A stretch of 64,000 nucleotides of DNA from Nocardia fluminea (GTDB lineage Bacteria; Actinomycetota; Actinomycetes; Mycobacteriales; Mycobacteriaceae), in contig NZ_PJMW01000002.1 of the NCBI RefSeq assembly GCF_002846365.1, forward strand, positions 1,674,001 through 1,738,000. Direction: 5' to 3'. Position numbers and translations under genes: made by a program. The notes under the pieces were generated by a model. That model made no database searches. It was not told the DNA's origin and saw only the letters and a list, made by a program, of their open reading frames with translations. How positions within the stretch are numbered: position 1 is the first letter of the stretch; every line of letters starts with the position of its first letter. This document shows, in pieces, positions 1-7,697 of the stretch.

Positions 1-2
1 CC

Positions 3-638
3 GGCCCGACCGTGGTGCTCCCCGCGGCGGCGGCCGCGGCTGCCGCGGCTGCGGACTACGAGGGCGCGACGATGCGCTTCGGCCATCAGCCCAACGGCCA
101 GGTCGGCCCGCCCACCGGCGGATACAGCGGTCCGGCCACCCAGGCTTCCGCGCCGGCGCCGGTGCCCGCGAGCAACTCCAAGAACAACCAGAAGTGGCTG
201 ATCGCGCTCGGTGTCGGCGCGCTGCTGCTCGGCGGCGGTGTGCTGTGGCTGCTGTTCGGCGGTGAACCGAACCGGGATTCGGGGACCACGACCACCACCG
301 TGCAGACCACCAGATCGGTGCCGCCGCCGGTGACGACCACCCGCCCGGTCCCGCCGCCGCCGGTGACCACCGAGGAACCGCCGGCCACGACGGAGCGCCC
401 GACGACGACCACCGAGCCGCCGACGACGACCACCGAGCCACCGACCACCACCACGGTGCCGCCGACCACCACGAGCAAGACCAAGCCGACGACCACGCCG
501 AAGCCGACCAAACCGGAGCCCACCACCACGGCGCCCGCCGCGGGCACCACCACCGTCGGCCGTCCCCGGCTGCCCACCTTCGACCTGCCGTTCCCCGATG
601 GCGACACGGCGGTAGGCCCGACCATAGGACAACCATGA
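3..638 (+). CDS. pknA: Serine/threonine protein kinase PknA, C-terminal part (5' end outside window)
   Basis: The frame is already open at the left edge, so only the C-terminal part of the gene is present; the GTG at 12 is an internal codon. What remains is an alanine-rich linker, one hydrophobic membrane segment around nt 192-263 (WLIALGVGALLLGGGVLWLL), and an extracellular tail dominated by Thr-Pro-Glu runs, with no PASTA repeats. That layout fits PknA, which in Mycobacteriales precedes pknB and controls cell shape and division by phosphorylation. The stop overlaps the pknB start in an ATGA, so the two are translationally coupled. The kinase domain is not visible, so the name rests on the tail and on gene order. 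Confidence 0.85.
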   Translation, partial: GPTVVLPAAAAAAAAAADYEGATMRFGHQPNGQVGPPTGGYSGPATQASAPAPVPASNSKNNQKWLIALGVGALLLGGGVLWLLFGGEPNRDSGTTTTTVQTTRSVPPPVTTTRPVPPPPVTTEEPPATTERPTTTTEPPTTTTEPPTTTTVPPTTTSKTKPTTTPKPTKPEPTTTAPAAGTTTVGRPRLPTFDLPFPDGDTAVGPTIGQP

Positions 639-2530
639 CGACCCCGAAGAATCTCTCCTCCCGGTACGAGCTGGGCGAGATCATCGGGTTCGGCGGCATG
701 TCGGAGGTGCACCGCGCCCGCGACGTGCGGCTGTCGCGCGACGTGGCGATCAAGGTGCTGCGGGCCGATCTGGCTCGCGATCCCACGTTCTACCTGCGGT
801 TCAAGCGCGAGGCGCAGAACGCGGCCGCGCTGAACCACCCCGCCATCGTGGCCGTGTACGACACCGGCGAGGCCACCGTCGACAACGGGCCGCTGCCCTA
901 CATCGTCATGGAGTACGTCGAGGGCGACACGCTGCGCGACATCGTGCGCGGTAAGGGACCCCTCGCGCCGCGCAAGGCGATGGAAGTCGTGGCCGACGTG
1001 TGCGCCGCACTCGATTTCAGCCACAAGGCCGGCATCGTGCACCGCGACATGAAGCCGGCCAACATCATGATCAACCGCGCCGGCGCGGTGAAGGTGATGG
1101 ACTTCGGTATCGCGCGCGCGATCGCCGACAGCGCCAATCCGATGACCCAGACCGCCGCGGTGATCGGCACCGCCCAGTACCTCTCACCCGAGCAGGCGCG
1201 CGGCGAGACCGTCGACGCGCGGTCGGACGTGTACTCGGTGGGCTGCGTGCTCTTCGAGATCCTCACCGGGCAGCCGCCGTTCACCGGTGACTCGCCGGTC
1301 GCGGTCGCCTACCAGCACGTGAAGGAGGACCCGCCGCTCCCGTCGTCGGTCAACCCCGGCGTGCCACGCGAACTCGATTCGGTGATCCTCAAGGCGATGG
1401 CCAAGAACCCGGCCAACCGGTACCAGACGGCCGCGGAGATGCGGGCCGACCTGATCCGGGTCCTCGGCGGGCAGAAGCCGAGCGCGCCGATGGTGATGAA
1501 CGAGGAAGACCGCACCGACTACGACGACGATCCCGGCCCCCGGAATTTCCACGACCGCCGCGACGACACCTCCGAACACCCCGTGGTCGGCCCCGAAGGC
1601 GAGGAACGCAACCGCACCGGGCTGATCGCGCTCGGGGTGGCCGCCGCGCTCGCCGTGGCGTTCGGGCTGTTCTGGGTGCTGGTCGGGCCGGGCAGCAAGG
1701 CCGACCAGGTGGCCGTTCCCGACCTGTCCGGCAAGACCGCCCAGCAGGCACAGACCGCATTGCAGCAGGCCGGTTTCTATGTGGCCGTGCAGGAGAAACC
1801 GGACGGCAAGGTGGCGCCGGGCAATGTGATCGCGACCCAGCCGCTCGGCGGCTCGCGCATCGACGAAGGCAGCACCGTGACGGTGCAGATCTCGACCGGA
1901 CCGACGCAAGTACAGCTGCCGCGACTGGTCGGCATGAGTCAGGCCGACGCCGAGCGGCAGCTCAATTCGCTCGGGCTGCAACTCGATCCGAACGTGGCAC
2001 GCAAACCGTCGAGCACGGCGGACACCGACAAGGTGATCGCGCAGGAACCGAGTGCCGGTGTGCGGGTCGACATCGATCAGCCGATCATCATCACCCTCGG
2101 CGGCGGTCCGGAAGAGGTGCGAGTGCCCTCCGTCGTCGGCCAGGACATCTCCGTCGCCCAGCCGAATCTGGTGGATTCCGCCGGTTTCAAGGTCGACATC
2201 CAGGAGATGAAATCCTCGCTGCCGAAAGGCCAGGTGCTCGCGACCAATCCGGCCGGCGGCAGCAACGCGGAGAAGGGCTCGACCATCACGGTCCATGTCT
2301 CCGCCGGTGACCGCATCACCGTCCCCGATCTCACGGGTCTCACGCCGGTGCAGGCCCAGGACAGGCTGCGCAGCGAAGGATGGACCGGTCAGCTCAGCCA
2401 GACCACGGTGATCACTCTCGACGGCAGCGCCTCGGGCAAGGTCGTCGGGCAGAGCCCGGCAGCGGGTTCCTCGGTGACCATCAGCGGCAACATCGTGTTG
2501 CACGTGGGAGCGTCGCCGATTCCGCGATGA
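635..2530 (+). CDS. pknB: Serine/threonine protein kinase PknB with four PASTA domains
   Basis: This is a receptor-type Hanks kinase sensing peptidoglycan fragments. The glycine loop is at residues 18-25, the VAIK lysine is K40, HRD is 136-138 with catalytic D138, and DFG is 156-158. The activation loop keeps the TQT motif with T171 and T173, the positions autophosphorylated in the M. tuberculosis enzyme. A membrane helix spans about 329-350, followed by four PASTA repeats (about 359-423, 425-491, 492-560, 561-631). The length of 631 aa is normal for the family. It overlaps pknA by 4 nt. Known mycobacterial substrates, CwlM and the MurJ fusion, are encoded in this same window. Confidence 0.97.
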   Translation: MTTPKNLSSRYELGEIIGFGGMSEVHRARDVRLSRDVAIKVLRADLARDPTFYLRFKREAQNAAALNHPAIVAVYDTGEATVDNGPLPYIVMEYVEGDTLRDIVRGKGPLAPRKAMEVVADVCAALDFSHKAGIVHRDMKPANIMINRAGAVKVMDFGIARAIADSANPMTQTAAVIGTAQYLSPEQARGETVDARSDVYSVGCVLFEILTGQPPFTGDSPVAVAYQHVKEDPPLPSSVNPGVPRELDSVILKAMAKNPANRYQTAAEMRADLIRVLGGQKPSAPMVMNEEDRTDYDDDPGPRNFHDRRDDTSEHPVVGPEGEERNRTGLIALGVAAALAVAFGLFWVLVGPGSKADQVAVPDLSGKTAQQAQTALQQAGFYVAVQEKPDGKVAPGNVIATQPLGGSRIDEGSTVTVQISTGPTQVQLPRLVGMSQADAERQLNSLGLQLDPNVARKPSSTADTDKVIAQEPSAGVRVDIDQPIIITLGGGPEEVRVPSVVGQDISVAQPNLVDSAGFKVDIQEMKSSLPKGQVLATNPAGGSNAEKGSTITVHVSAGDRITVPDLTGLTPVQAQDRLRSEGWTGQLSQTTVITLDGSASGKVVGQSPAAGSSVTISGNIVLHVGASPIPR

Positions 2531-2630
2531 GGTCTCGATTGGATGGCGAACGCGTTCGGCACGGCTGGGCGGGCGCAGAATAAGGCTGCTTTCATCCCAT
2601 CCAGCGTTGCTGACGAGGAGGTAGCCCCCA

Positions 2631-3050
2631 ATGACGACAGCCAGGGACATCATGAAGCCCGGTGCGCAGTGGATCACCCGTGGTGACACCGTGTCGACCG
2701 CGGCGACGGCGATGGCCGATCTCGGTGTCGGGTCGATCGTCGTCGCCGATGACGACGAGCGCATGTGCGGCATCATCACCGACCGCGACATCGTGGTGAA
2801 GTGCGTCGCGCTCGGTCTGTCACCTGATCTGACGACGGCGGCGGAACTCTGCGAATCGACGCCACGGTGGGTCAGCGCGGACGCCGATGTGGAAGACGTG
2901 CTCGACCAGATGGAATCGCACCGGGTGAAGCGGATGCCGGTGATCGAGAACAAGCGCCTGGTCGGGATGATCAGCGAGGCCGACCTGGCTCGGCACCTCG
3001 ACGACAATCAGCTCGGCGAATTCGTGACCGCCATCTACGGGCGGCCCTGA
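2631..3050 (+). CDS. Two-CBS-domain protein
   Basis: The protein has 139 aa and is essentially a pair of CBS domains (about residues 8-63 and 73-130), with the typical ending of each repeat (GIITDRDI and GMISEADL). It resembles hypoxic response protein 1 type stand-alone CBS proteins of mycobacteria. Such domains bind adenosyl ligands, but the ligand and role of this one cannot be read from sequence. A strong ribosome site, GAGGAGG at 2615-2621, sits 9 nt before the ATG and fixes the start. The 100-nt gap from pknB suggests its own promoter. It converges with the deaminase gene, whose stop lies 1 nt away. Confidence 0.88.
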   Translation: MTTARDIMKPGAQWITRGDTVSTAATAMADLGVGSIVVADDDERMCGIITDRDIVVKCVALGLSPDLTTAAELCESTPRWVSADADVEDVLDQMESHRVKRMPVIENKRLVGMISEADLARHLDDNQLGEFVTAIYGRP

Positions 3051-3051
3051 G

Positions 3052-3510
3052 CTAACTCAGATCCAGGTGGGTGTTCATCGACATGGCCGCCGCGGCCAGG
3101 TCGGTGAGCTCCACCACGCGCACGCCATGGGAGCGGAGTTTGTCCACACCCTCACAGGCGGCGACGAACAGGCTCGGCTCCCGCCAGGCGATCACCACCG
3201 TGGGGATACCGGCGGCCAGGATGCGATCGGTGCACGGCAGCCGGGTCGCGGTGGCGCGGGTGGAGCACGGTTCCAGGGTGCTGTAGATCGTGGCCCTGGT
3301 CAGGCGGGGGTCGTCGGGGTCGAGTTTGTTCAGCGCGGACTCCTCGGCGTGCACCTTCTCATCGGTTTCGCGGGAGAAGCCGGTCGCGATCTCCACCCCG
3401 TCGGCGACGATCACGGCGCCGACCGAATAGGCCGTCTCGCTGGGCGGACAGTTCCTGGCGAGCTCGATCGCCCTGTGCATGAACCGGTGGTCGGTGTCGT
3501 CGTGGCTCAT
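3052..3510 (-). CDS. Pyrimidine deaminase of the RibD N-terminal/CDA type
   Basis: This 152-aa protein is a stand-alone zinc deaminase. The HAE motif is at 54-56 (H54 zinc ligand, E56 proton shuttle) and the PC...C motif supplies C82 and C93. The EPCSTR stretch resembles the deaminase domain of RibD, which deaminates 2,5-diamino-6-ribosylamino-pyrimidinone phosphate in riboflavin synthesis. A reductase-domain gene lies just upstream on the same strand (3656-4354), so together they resemble a split RibD. The linker between PC and the second Cys is 10 residues. Assignment to riboflavin synthesis rather than nucleoside salvage is inferred. Confidence 0.75.
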   Translation of the reverse strand: MSHDDTDHRFMHRAIELARNCPPSETAYSVGAVIVADGVEIATGFSRETDEKVHAEESALNKLDPDDPRLTRATIYSTLEPCSTRATATRLPCTDRILAAGIPTVVIAWREPSLFVAACEGVDKLRSHGVRVVELTDLAAAAMSMNTHLDLS

Positions 3511-3534
3511 GTCGTGCCCCCTGTGCTCGGCGAG

Positions 3535-3610
3535 TTATCCACAGCCATCGCGTGATGTGGAATCTGTCATGTTCAGGTGTGGAGCAAAGTTGTCCGCGAA
3601 CTGTGGACAG
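3535..3610. promoter_or_regulatory. Cluster of five DnaA-box-like nonamers
   Basis: Between the two RibD-like genes are TTATCCACA at 3535-3543 (a perfect classical DnaA box), TGTGGAATC at 3556-3564, TGTGGAGCA at 3578-3586, TTGTCCGCG at 3590-3598 and TGTGGACAG at 3602-3610. Five sites in about 76 bp is dense for a 68% GC genome. They may bind DnaA to regulate the flanking genes or titrate it. Binding is inferred. Confidence 0.45.
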
Positions 3611-3655
3611 CGGAATTTTCCCAGGTCAGAGCCGTGATTCTGTTCGCGGTACCAG

Positions 3656-4354
3656 TTAGTTGCGGGGGTGCGGATCGGGGCTGACCTGGTACTTCAGCAC
3701 AGCGACATCCCCAAGTTGTTCCACACCCGTCAGGTGCAGCCTGCGACCGGCACCGCCGGGGAACTGCCCCGGTCCGACGAAGCGCGGCGCCGCCGGATCA
3801 CCGACCAGGATCGGCGCGATGGCCAGCCGGATCTCGTCGACCAGGTCGGCCGCGAGGAAGCCGGTGTGCATGCCGGTGCCCCCTTCGACCATCAGCCGGT
3901 GGATACCGCGCGTGCCGAGGTCGGCGACGAGGGCGGGCAGCGCGAGACGCTCGCCGAGGCTGACCACGTCGGCCAGTCCGTCGAGCCGGTCGCCCAGTGC
4001 CGCGGCGCCCGCATCGGAGGTGTAGACGAGTTTGGCGCCGCCGGTGTGCCAGAAGCGAAGCGCTGGATCGAGATCACCGGAATCGGTGACGGTCACCTTC
4101 ACCGGAAACTCGGGTCTGCCCGCCGACATCCGGGCGGCCCGCCGCTCGGCGCTGTTCACCAGCAGGCGGGGATTGTCGGTACGCAGAGTGCGCGCACCGA
4201 TCAGGATCGCGTCGGACTCGGCGCGGATCTGATCGACCCGGTCGAAGTCGGCGGCGTTCGACAACAGCAGGCGCTGCGCACTCGCGTCGTCGATGTAGCC
4301 GTCCAGACTCGCCGCCACCGACAGCAGAACCCACGGCCTCACTGTGTTCTCCAC
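3656..4354 (-). CDS. RibD C-terminal-type reductase
   Basis: The 232-aa protein matches the RibD C-terminal reductase fold, related to dihydrofolate reductase. Visible features are the N-terminal SVAASLDGYIDD strand and loop, the GARTLRTDNPRLLV motif that binds NADPH and substrate, and the LMVEGGTGMHTGFL motif near residues 154-167. The family reduces 5-amino-6-ribosylamino-uracil phosphate in riboflavin synthesis, but actinobacterial stand-alone members include enzymes of other pathways. The start is a GTG with AAGGCGG upstream. It would be co-transcribed with the deaminase at 3052-3510, 145 nt downstream. It lacks the deaminase domain itself. Confidence 0.8.
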   Translation of the reverse strand: MENTVRPWVLLSVAASLDGYIDDASAQRLLLSNAADFDRVDQIRAESDAILIGARTLRTDNPRLLVNSAERRAARMSAGRPEFPVKVTVTDSGDLDPALRFWHTGGAKLVYTSDAGAAALGDRLDGLADVVSLGERLALPALVADLGTRGIHRLMVEGGTGMHTGFLAADLVDEIRLAIAPILVGDPAAPRFVGPGQFPGGAGRRLHLTGVEQLGDVAVLKYQVSPDPHPRN

Positions 4355-4390
4355 GGCTGACGCCGCCTTGTTCTCCGCGGCTGACGCCGC
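4345..4390. repeat. Tandem 24-bp duplication at the start of the RibD-like reductase
   Basis: A 22-bp unit beginning TGTTCTCC(A/G)CGGCTGACG occurs at 4345-4366 and again at 4369-4390, with one mismatch and a 24-bp period. The first copy covers the GTG start and ribosome site of the reductase gene, the second lies just upstream. Confidence 0.7.
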
Positions 4391-4482
4391 AGTGCGCGGC
4401 CGCCTCGGCCTCGACGCTTCCCTCCTGCGTTCAGGGCGCTTCGCTCCTTCTCTGTGGTCAGTCCAGCATCGAGGCGGCGCCG

Positions 4483-5145
4483 CTACGGGGTCACGAGCGC
4501 GGCGACCTCGGCCTCGAGCGCGGAGACGAGCGCTTCGGACGGACGTTCGCCGCAGACCTCCAGCCAGTTGGCGAGCATCCGATGGCCGCCCTGGGTGAGC
4601 ACGGACTCGGGGTGGAACTGCACGCCGTGGATGGGCAGGGTGCGGTGGCGCATCGCCATCACGATGCCGCTCTCGGTGTGGCCGACGACGACCAGCTCCT
4701 CAGGAACGGTTTCCGGAAGAACTGTCAGCGAGTGGTAGCGGGTGGCGGTGAACGGGTCGGGCAGGCCGGCCAACACGCCCGACCCGAGATGGAAGACATC
4801 ACTGGTCTTGCCGTGCAGCAGTTCGGGCGCCCGGTCGACGGTGCCGCCGAACGCCTCGCCGATCGCCTGGTGCCCGAGGCATACGCCGAGCAGCGGCTTG
4901 TTGTACTTCGCGGCCGCGTGCACGAGCGGGATGCTCGCGCCTGCGCGGTCGGGGCTACCGGGGCCGGGGCTCACCAATACGCCGTCGAACGCTCCGCCTT
5001 CGTCACCGATGGTGAGCAGGGTGTCCAGATCATCGAGGCGGGGGTCGTCATTGCGCCAGACCACGACGTCGGCACCAAGCTGGCCGAGGTACTGCACCAG
5101 GTTGAACACGAAGCTGTCGTAGTTGTCGACGACCAATACACGCAT
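4483..5145 (-). CDS. pabA: Glutamine amidotransferase of chorismate metabolism (PabA/TrpG)
   Basis: This 220-aa class I glutamine amidotransferase supplies ammonia to aminodeoxychorismate or anthranilate synthase. It has the N-terminal VVDNYDSFVFNLVQYL, the oxyanion loop SPGPGSPDRAG, the nucleophile motif GVCLGHQAIGEAFGG and the HPES histidine-glutamate pair near 177-180. The gene at this place in M. tuberculosis (Rv0013) is called trpG, and such proteins often serve both folate and tryptophan pathways. No partner synthase gene is in the window, so pabA versus trpG cannot be decided. The C-terminus is slightly longer than in minimal family members. Confidence 0.9.
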   Translation of the reverse strand: MRVLVVDNYDSFVFNLVQYLGQLGADVVVWRNDDPRLDDLDTLLTIGDEGGAFDGVLVSPGPGSPDRAGASIPLVHAAAKYNKPLLGVCLGHQAIGEAFGGTVDRAPELLHGKTSDVFHLGSGVLAGLPDPFTATRYHSLTVLPETVPEELVVVGHTESGIVMAMRHRTLPIHGVQFHPESVLTQGGHRMLANWLEVCGERPSEALVSALEAEVAALVTP

Positions 5146-5208
5146 GCGTCGAGGGTACGGGAGTTGCGATAGCCTAGGAGTTACCTGTACTCCGAATTCG
5201 AGGACGTC

Positions 5209-5472
5209 ATGCCCAAGTCCAAGGTCCGCAAGAAGGCCGACTACACCCCGAGCCCCGCCAGCCGCACGCCGGTGAAGGTCAAAGCGGGGCCGTCGCCGGT
5301 CTGGTACGTCGCGATCATGCTGGGCTTCATGCTCGCCGGCTTGGTGTGGCTGATCGTCTACTACCTGGCGCAGGACCGCATCGGCTTCATGCTCGATCTG
5401 GGCGCCTGGAACTTCCTGATCGGGTTCGGCCTGATGGTCATCGGCCTGATCATGACCATGAGATGGCGCTGA
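5209..5472 (+). CDS. crgA: Cell division protein CrgA
   Basis: The protein has 87 aa with a basic N-terminus (MPKSKVRKK) and two membrane helices, about residues 31-52 and 62-83, joined by a short loop, which is the whole CrgA fold. CrgA is an actinobacterial membrane protein that recruits division proteins such as FtsQ, FtsI and Wag31 at the septum and pole. GAGGAC sits 5 nt before the ATG. It is divergent from pabA with a 63-bp shared promoter region, as in mycobacteria. Recognition is secure from sequence and context. Confidence 0.95.
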   Translation: MPKSKVRKKADYTPSPASRTPVKVKAGPSPVWYVAIMLGFMLAGLVWLIVYYLAQDRIGFMLDLGAWNFLIGFGLMVIGLIMTMRWR

Positions 5473-5508
5473 TCGCAGCGGATTACATCGGTGTTATTCA
5501 TGCACACC

Positions 5509-5517
5509 TGTGGATAA
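5509..5517 (-). promoter_or_regulatory. Perfect DnaA box upstream of the PH-domain-like gene
   Basis: TGTGGATAA, the complement of TTATCCACA, stands 39 bp before the start of the next gene, followed by a degenerate TGTGCACAA at 5521-5529. It is an isolated site in the crgA downstream gap. Confidence 0.4.
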
Positions 5518-5556
5518 CCCTGTGCACAACTCGAGGATAGAGGGGCGAACAACCGC

Positions 5557-6003
5557 GTGAACGACGCACAACCCGTCTCGTGGTCGACCCCTACCGCAGG
5601 ACTGCTCGCCGTCACCGGTGGCGGAATCCTGCTGGTCGTGACCGCTTTCCTCGCCCAGGACGGGCCGAGCAGGCTGCTCATCGGCGTCGCCGCGTTCGCA
5701 GTGCTGGCCATGTCCGCGCTCGGCATCCGGCAACGACCCCGGCTCACCATGGTTCCCGGCCGCGCGCCGCGCCTGGTCGTCGGCACGCTCACCGGCCCGA
5801 AGGACTATCCGCTCGACCGGATCGATCGGATCCGGATGGTCTCCTACCGCCGGATCGGCCGTAAAACCGCGATGCTGGAGATCGACGTGCGCCACGAGGA
5901 CACCGAGCGCTTGCTGATCTTCGGCCGCTGGGACCTCGGTACCAACCCGCACGATGTGTACGACGCCTTGGTCGTCAACGGCTTCGCCTCGGTGACCGAC
6001 TGA
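5557..6003 (+). CDS. PH-domain-like membrane protein (Rv0010c-type)
   Basis: The 148-aa protein has two membrane helices (about 16-32 and 38-56) followed by a short cytoplasmic domain with a repeated beta-strand pattern (RLVVGTLTGPKDYPLDRIDRIRM, then ILEIDV- and LLIFGRWDLG-like segments), as in bacterial PH-like domains. The gene sits between crgA and ppiA, the place of M. tuberculosis Rv0010c, a conserved membrane protein of unknown function. The start is GTG with AGGGGCG upstream. A parS-like site and a strong hairpin directly follow it. Confidence 0.85.
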   Translation: MNDAQPVSWSTPTAGLLAVTGGGILLVVTAFLAQDGPSRLLIGVAAFAVLAMSALGIRQRPRLTMVPGRAPRLVVGTLTGPKDYPLDRIDRIRMVSYRRIGRKTAMLEIDVRHEDTERLLIFGRWDLGTNPHDVYDALVVNGFASVTD

Positions 6004-6006
6004 CGT

Positions 6007-6022
6007 TGTTTCACGTGAAGCA
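6007..6022. promoter_or_regulatory. parS: parS-like ParB binding site
   Basis: TGTTTCACGTGAAGCA differs from the classical palindrome TGTTTCACGTGAAACA at one base. It lies 4 bp after the stop of the PH-domain-like gene, about 16 kb from the oriC candidate on the dnaA side. Confidence 0.8.
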
Positions 6023-6026
6023 AAGA

Positions 6027-6060
6027 AACTCCCCGCCGCGATGATCCGCGGCGGGGAGTT
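6027..6060. terminator. Bidirectional terminator hairpin
   Basis: A perfect 14-bp stem (6027-6040 with 6047-6060, AACTCCCCGCCGCG on the left arm) closes a 6-nt loop between two convergent genes. Read leftwards, as for ppiA, it is followed by a T-rich tail (TTCTTTG). Confidence 0.85.
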
Positions 6061-6076
6061 CTGTGTGTGGCTCTGA

Positions 6077-6610
6077 TCAGTCGATCTTCACGGCCGAGAT
6101 GATGACCGGCTCCTCCGGGCGATCATTGCGATCAGTCTTCACCGAGGCGATCGCGTCGACGACCTTGCGCGAATCGGGGTCGACCACCTCTCCGAAGATC
6201 GAGTGCTTGCGGTTGAGGTGCGGCTGCGCGCCGACGGTGATGAAGAACTGCGAACCATTGGTCTCGGTGCCCGCGCCCGCATTCGCCATCGCGAGCAGAT
6301 AGCCGCGATCGAAGCGCAGATCCGGGTGGAACTCGTCGGCGAACTCGAAGCCCGGCCCACCACGTCCGGTGCCTGTCGGATCGCCACCCTGGATCATGAA
6401 CCCCGGGATGATCCGGTGAAAGACGGCGCCGTCGTAGAACGGGCCACTTTCCGTCCCACCGGCGTTGACGGTGGAGTACGGCGCGGTGCCGTCGGCGAGA
6501 CCGACGAAGTTGCGCACCGTCTTCGGGGCGTGGTTACCGAAAAGCGCGATCCTGATATCGCCGTGGTTGGTGTGCAGAGTTGCCACGGCCGTCTGGTTGG
6601 GTGAGGTCAC
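6077..6610 (-). CDS. ppiA: Cyclophilin-type peptidyl-prolyl isomerase
   Basis: This 177-aa cytoplasmic cyclophilin catalyses cis-trans isomerisation of proline bonds. The catalytic stretch FHRIIPGFMIQGGDPTGTGRGGPGFEF and the GSQFFITVGAQPHLNRKHSIFGEVV core are intact, including the active-site Arg of FHRI. The frame runs back to 6826, but the GTG at 6610 gives the family's usual N-terminus (TSPNQTAVATLHTNHGDI) and avoids overlap with the small gene at 6662, so I use it. Position between the PH-like gene and the tRNA genes matches ppiA of mycobacteria. It shares a terminator with the convergent upstream gene. Confidence 0.93.
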   Translation of the reverse strand: MTSPNQTAVATLHTNHGDIRIALFGNHAPKTVRNFVGLADGTAPYSTVNAGGTESGPFYDGAVFHRIIPGFMIQGGDPTGTGRGGPGFEFADEFHPDLRFDRGYLLAMANAGAGTETNGSQFFITVGAQPHLNRKHSIFGEVVDPDSRKVVDAIASVKTDRNDRPEEPVIISAVKID

Positions 6611-6661
6611 GCAGTTATGGTGCCACGCGGCACGTCGAATCTGTTTGTGCCACGGGGACGA

Positions 6662-6829
6662 ATGAAGGACAGTGGTCGAATGAAGCTTCGTAATCCTTTG
6701 CTCGCGTCGATCGCGCTCGCCGGGGCGGGCGCCCTGGCCTACCTGGCCCGCGCCAAGCGTCCGCAACTGCCGGAGCCGGCCGCCGAGCCGCCGCGTCTCG
6801 GGTACTCCCGCAACGGCTCGGCGCACTAG
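6662..6829 (+). CDS. Small single-span membrane protein
   Basis: This 55-codon frame encodes a short polar start, one hydrophobic helix (NPLLASIALAGAGALAYLA) and a basic, proline-rich tail ending LGYSRNGSAH. It is divergent from ppiA with a 51-bp gap. The frame is open back to 6617, and a second ATG lies at 6680; I prefer 6662 because GGGGACG precedes it. GC at third positions is high, which favours real coding. I recognise no family. Confidence 0.5.
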   Translation: MKDSGRMKLRNPLLASIALAGAGALAYLARAKRPQLPEPAAEPPRLGYSRNGSAH

Positions 6830-6842
6830 TTCCAGCTGTCCG

Positions 6843-7697
6843 TCAGCGGCTGACCGACTTCTTGTACTGGATCTGAGCCAGCGGTACGAAGACGATCAGG
6901 ATCACCACGATCCAGACCAGCGTCGTGATCACCGGATGCTGCATCGGCCACGCGTCCGAAACCGGTGCCATCGGGTTGACGTTGCCGAACAGGTCACGCA
7001 CTGCCTGGGTGAGCGCCGAGACCGGGTTCCATTCGGCGAACACCCGCAGCGGGGCAGGCATGTTGTCGAGCGGAACGAACGCGTTGGACAGGAACGTCAG
7101 CGGGAAGATCACCATGAAGCTGGCGTTGTTGAACACCTCCGGCGCCCGCACGATCAGCCCGACCACGGCCATCATCCACGACAGGGCGTAGGCGAACAGC
7201 AGCATCAGCGCATACGCCAGCACCGCGTCGAGGAACGAGCCACGGATCCGCCAGCCGACGACCAAACCGGTCAGCGACATCACCACCAGGCTGACGATGT
7301 TGATCACCACATCGCTGATCGTGCGCCCGACCAGCACCGCCGAGGGCGCCATCGGCAACGACCGGAACCGGTCGATGATGCCTTTCTGCATGTCTTCGGC
7401 CAGGCCCGCACCGGTGAAGGTGGCGCCGAACACCACCGTCTGGGCGAAGATGCCGGCGATCAGGAACTCCCGGTAGCCACCTTCGAGGCCGGGGACCGAG
7501 ATCGCCGAGCCGAAGACGTAGGCGAACAGGAGCACGAACATGATCGGCGACAGCGTCGTGAAGATCAGCACGTCGGGTACGCGCTTGATCTTGATGACGT
7601 TGCGTTTGGCGATGGTGATGCTGTCGCTCACCACCATCGACAGCCGTTCGCCGAGGCTGGGAGGATGCAGCTCGGCTTTGTCGAGTGCGACGGTCAT
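6843..7697 (-). CDS. ABC-2 type exporter permease (DrrB-like)
   Basis: The 284-aa protein has a cytoplasmic N-terminus and about six membrane segments typical of the ABC-2 family, with the conserved ending FLSNAFVPLDNMPAPLRVFAEWNPVSAL seen in daunorubicin resistance DrrB permeases. It would form the membrane part of an exporter with the ATPase encoded immediately upstream; their coding regions touch at 7697 (overlap of 1 nt). Substrate cannot be inferred; homologues move drugs, lipids or polyketides. The gene pair is inserted between ppiA and the tRNA genes relative to mycobacteria. Confidence 0.9.
   Translation of the reverse strand: MTVALDKAELHPPSLGERLSMVVSDSITIAKRNVIKIKRVPDVLIFTTLSPIMFVLLFAYVFGSAISVPGLEGGYREFLIAGIFAQTVVFGATFTGAGLAEDMQKGIIDRFRSLPMAPSAVLVGRTISDVVINIVSLVVMSLTGLVVGWRIRGSFLDAVLAYALMLLFAYALSWMMAVVGLIVRAPEVFNNASFMVIFPLTFLSNAFVPLDNMPAPLRVFAEWNPVSALTQAVRDLFGNVNPMAPVSDAWPMQHPVITTLVWIVVILIVFVPLAQIQYKKSVSR

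Noticed and set aside
1184..3007. A 607-codon minus-strand frame across pknB and the CBS gene
   Set aside because: Antisense shadow of PASTA and CBS coding sequence; Arg/His-rich translation without family features.
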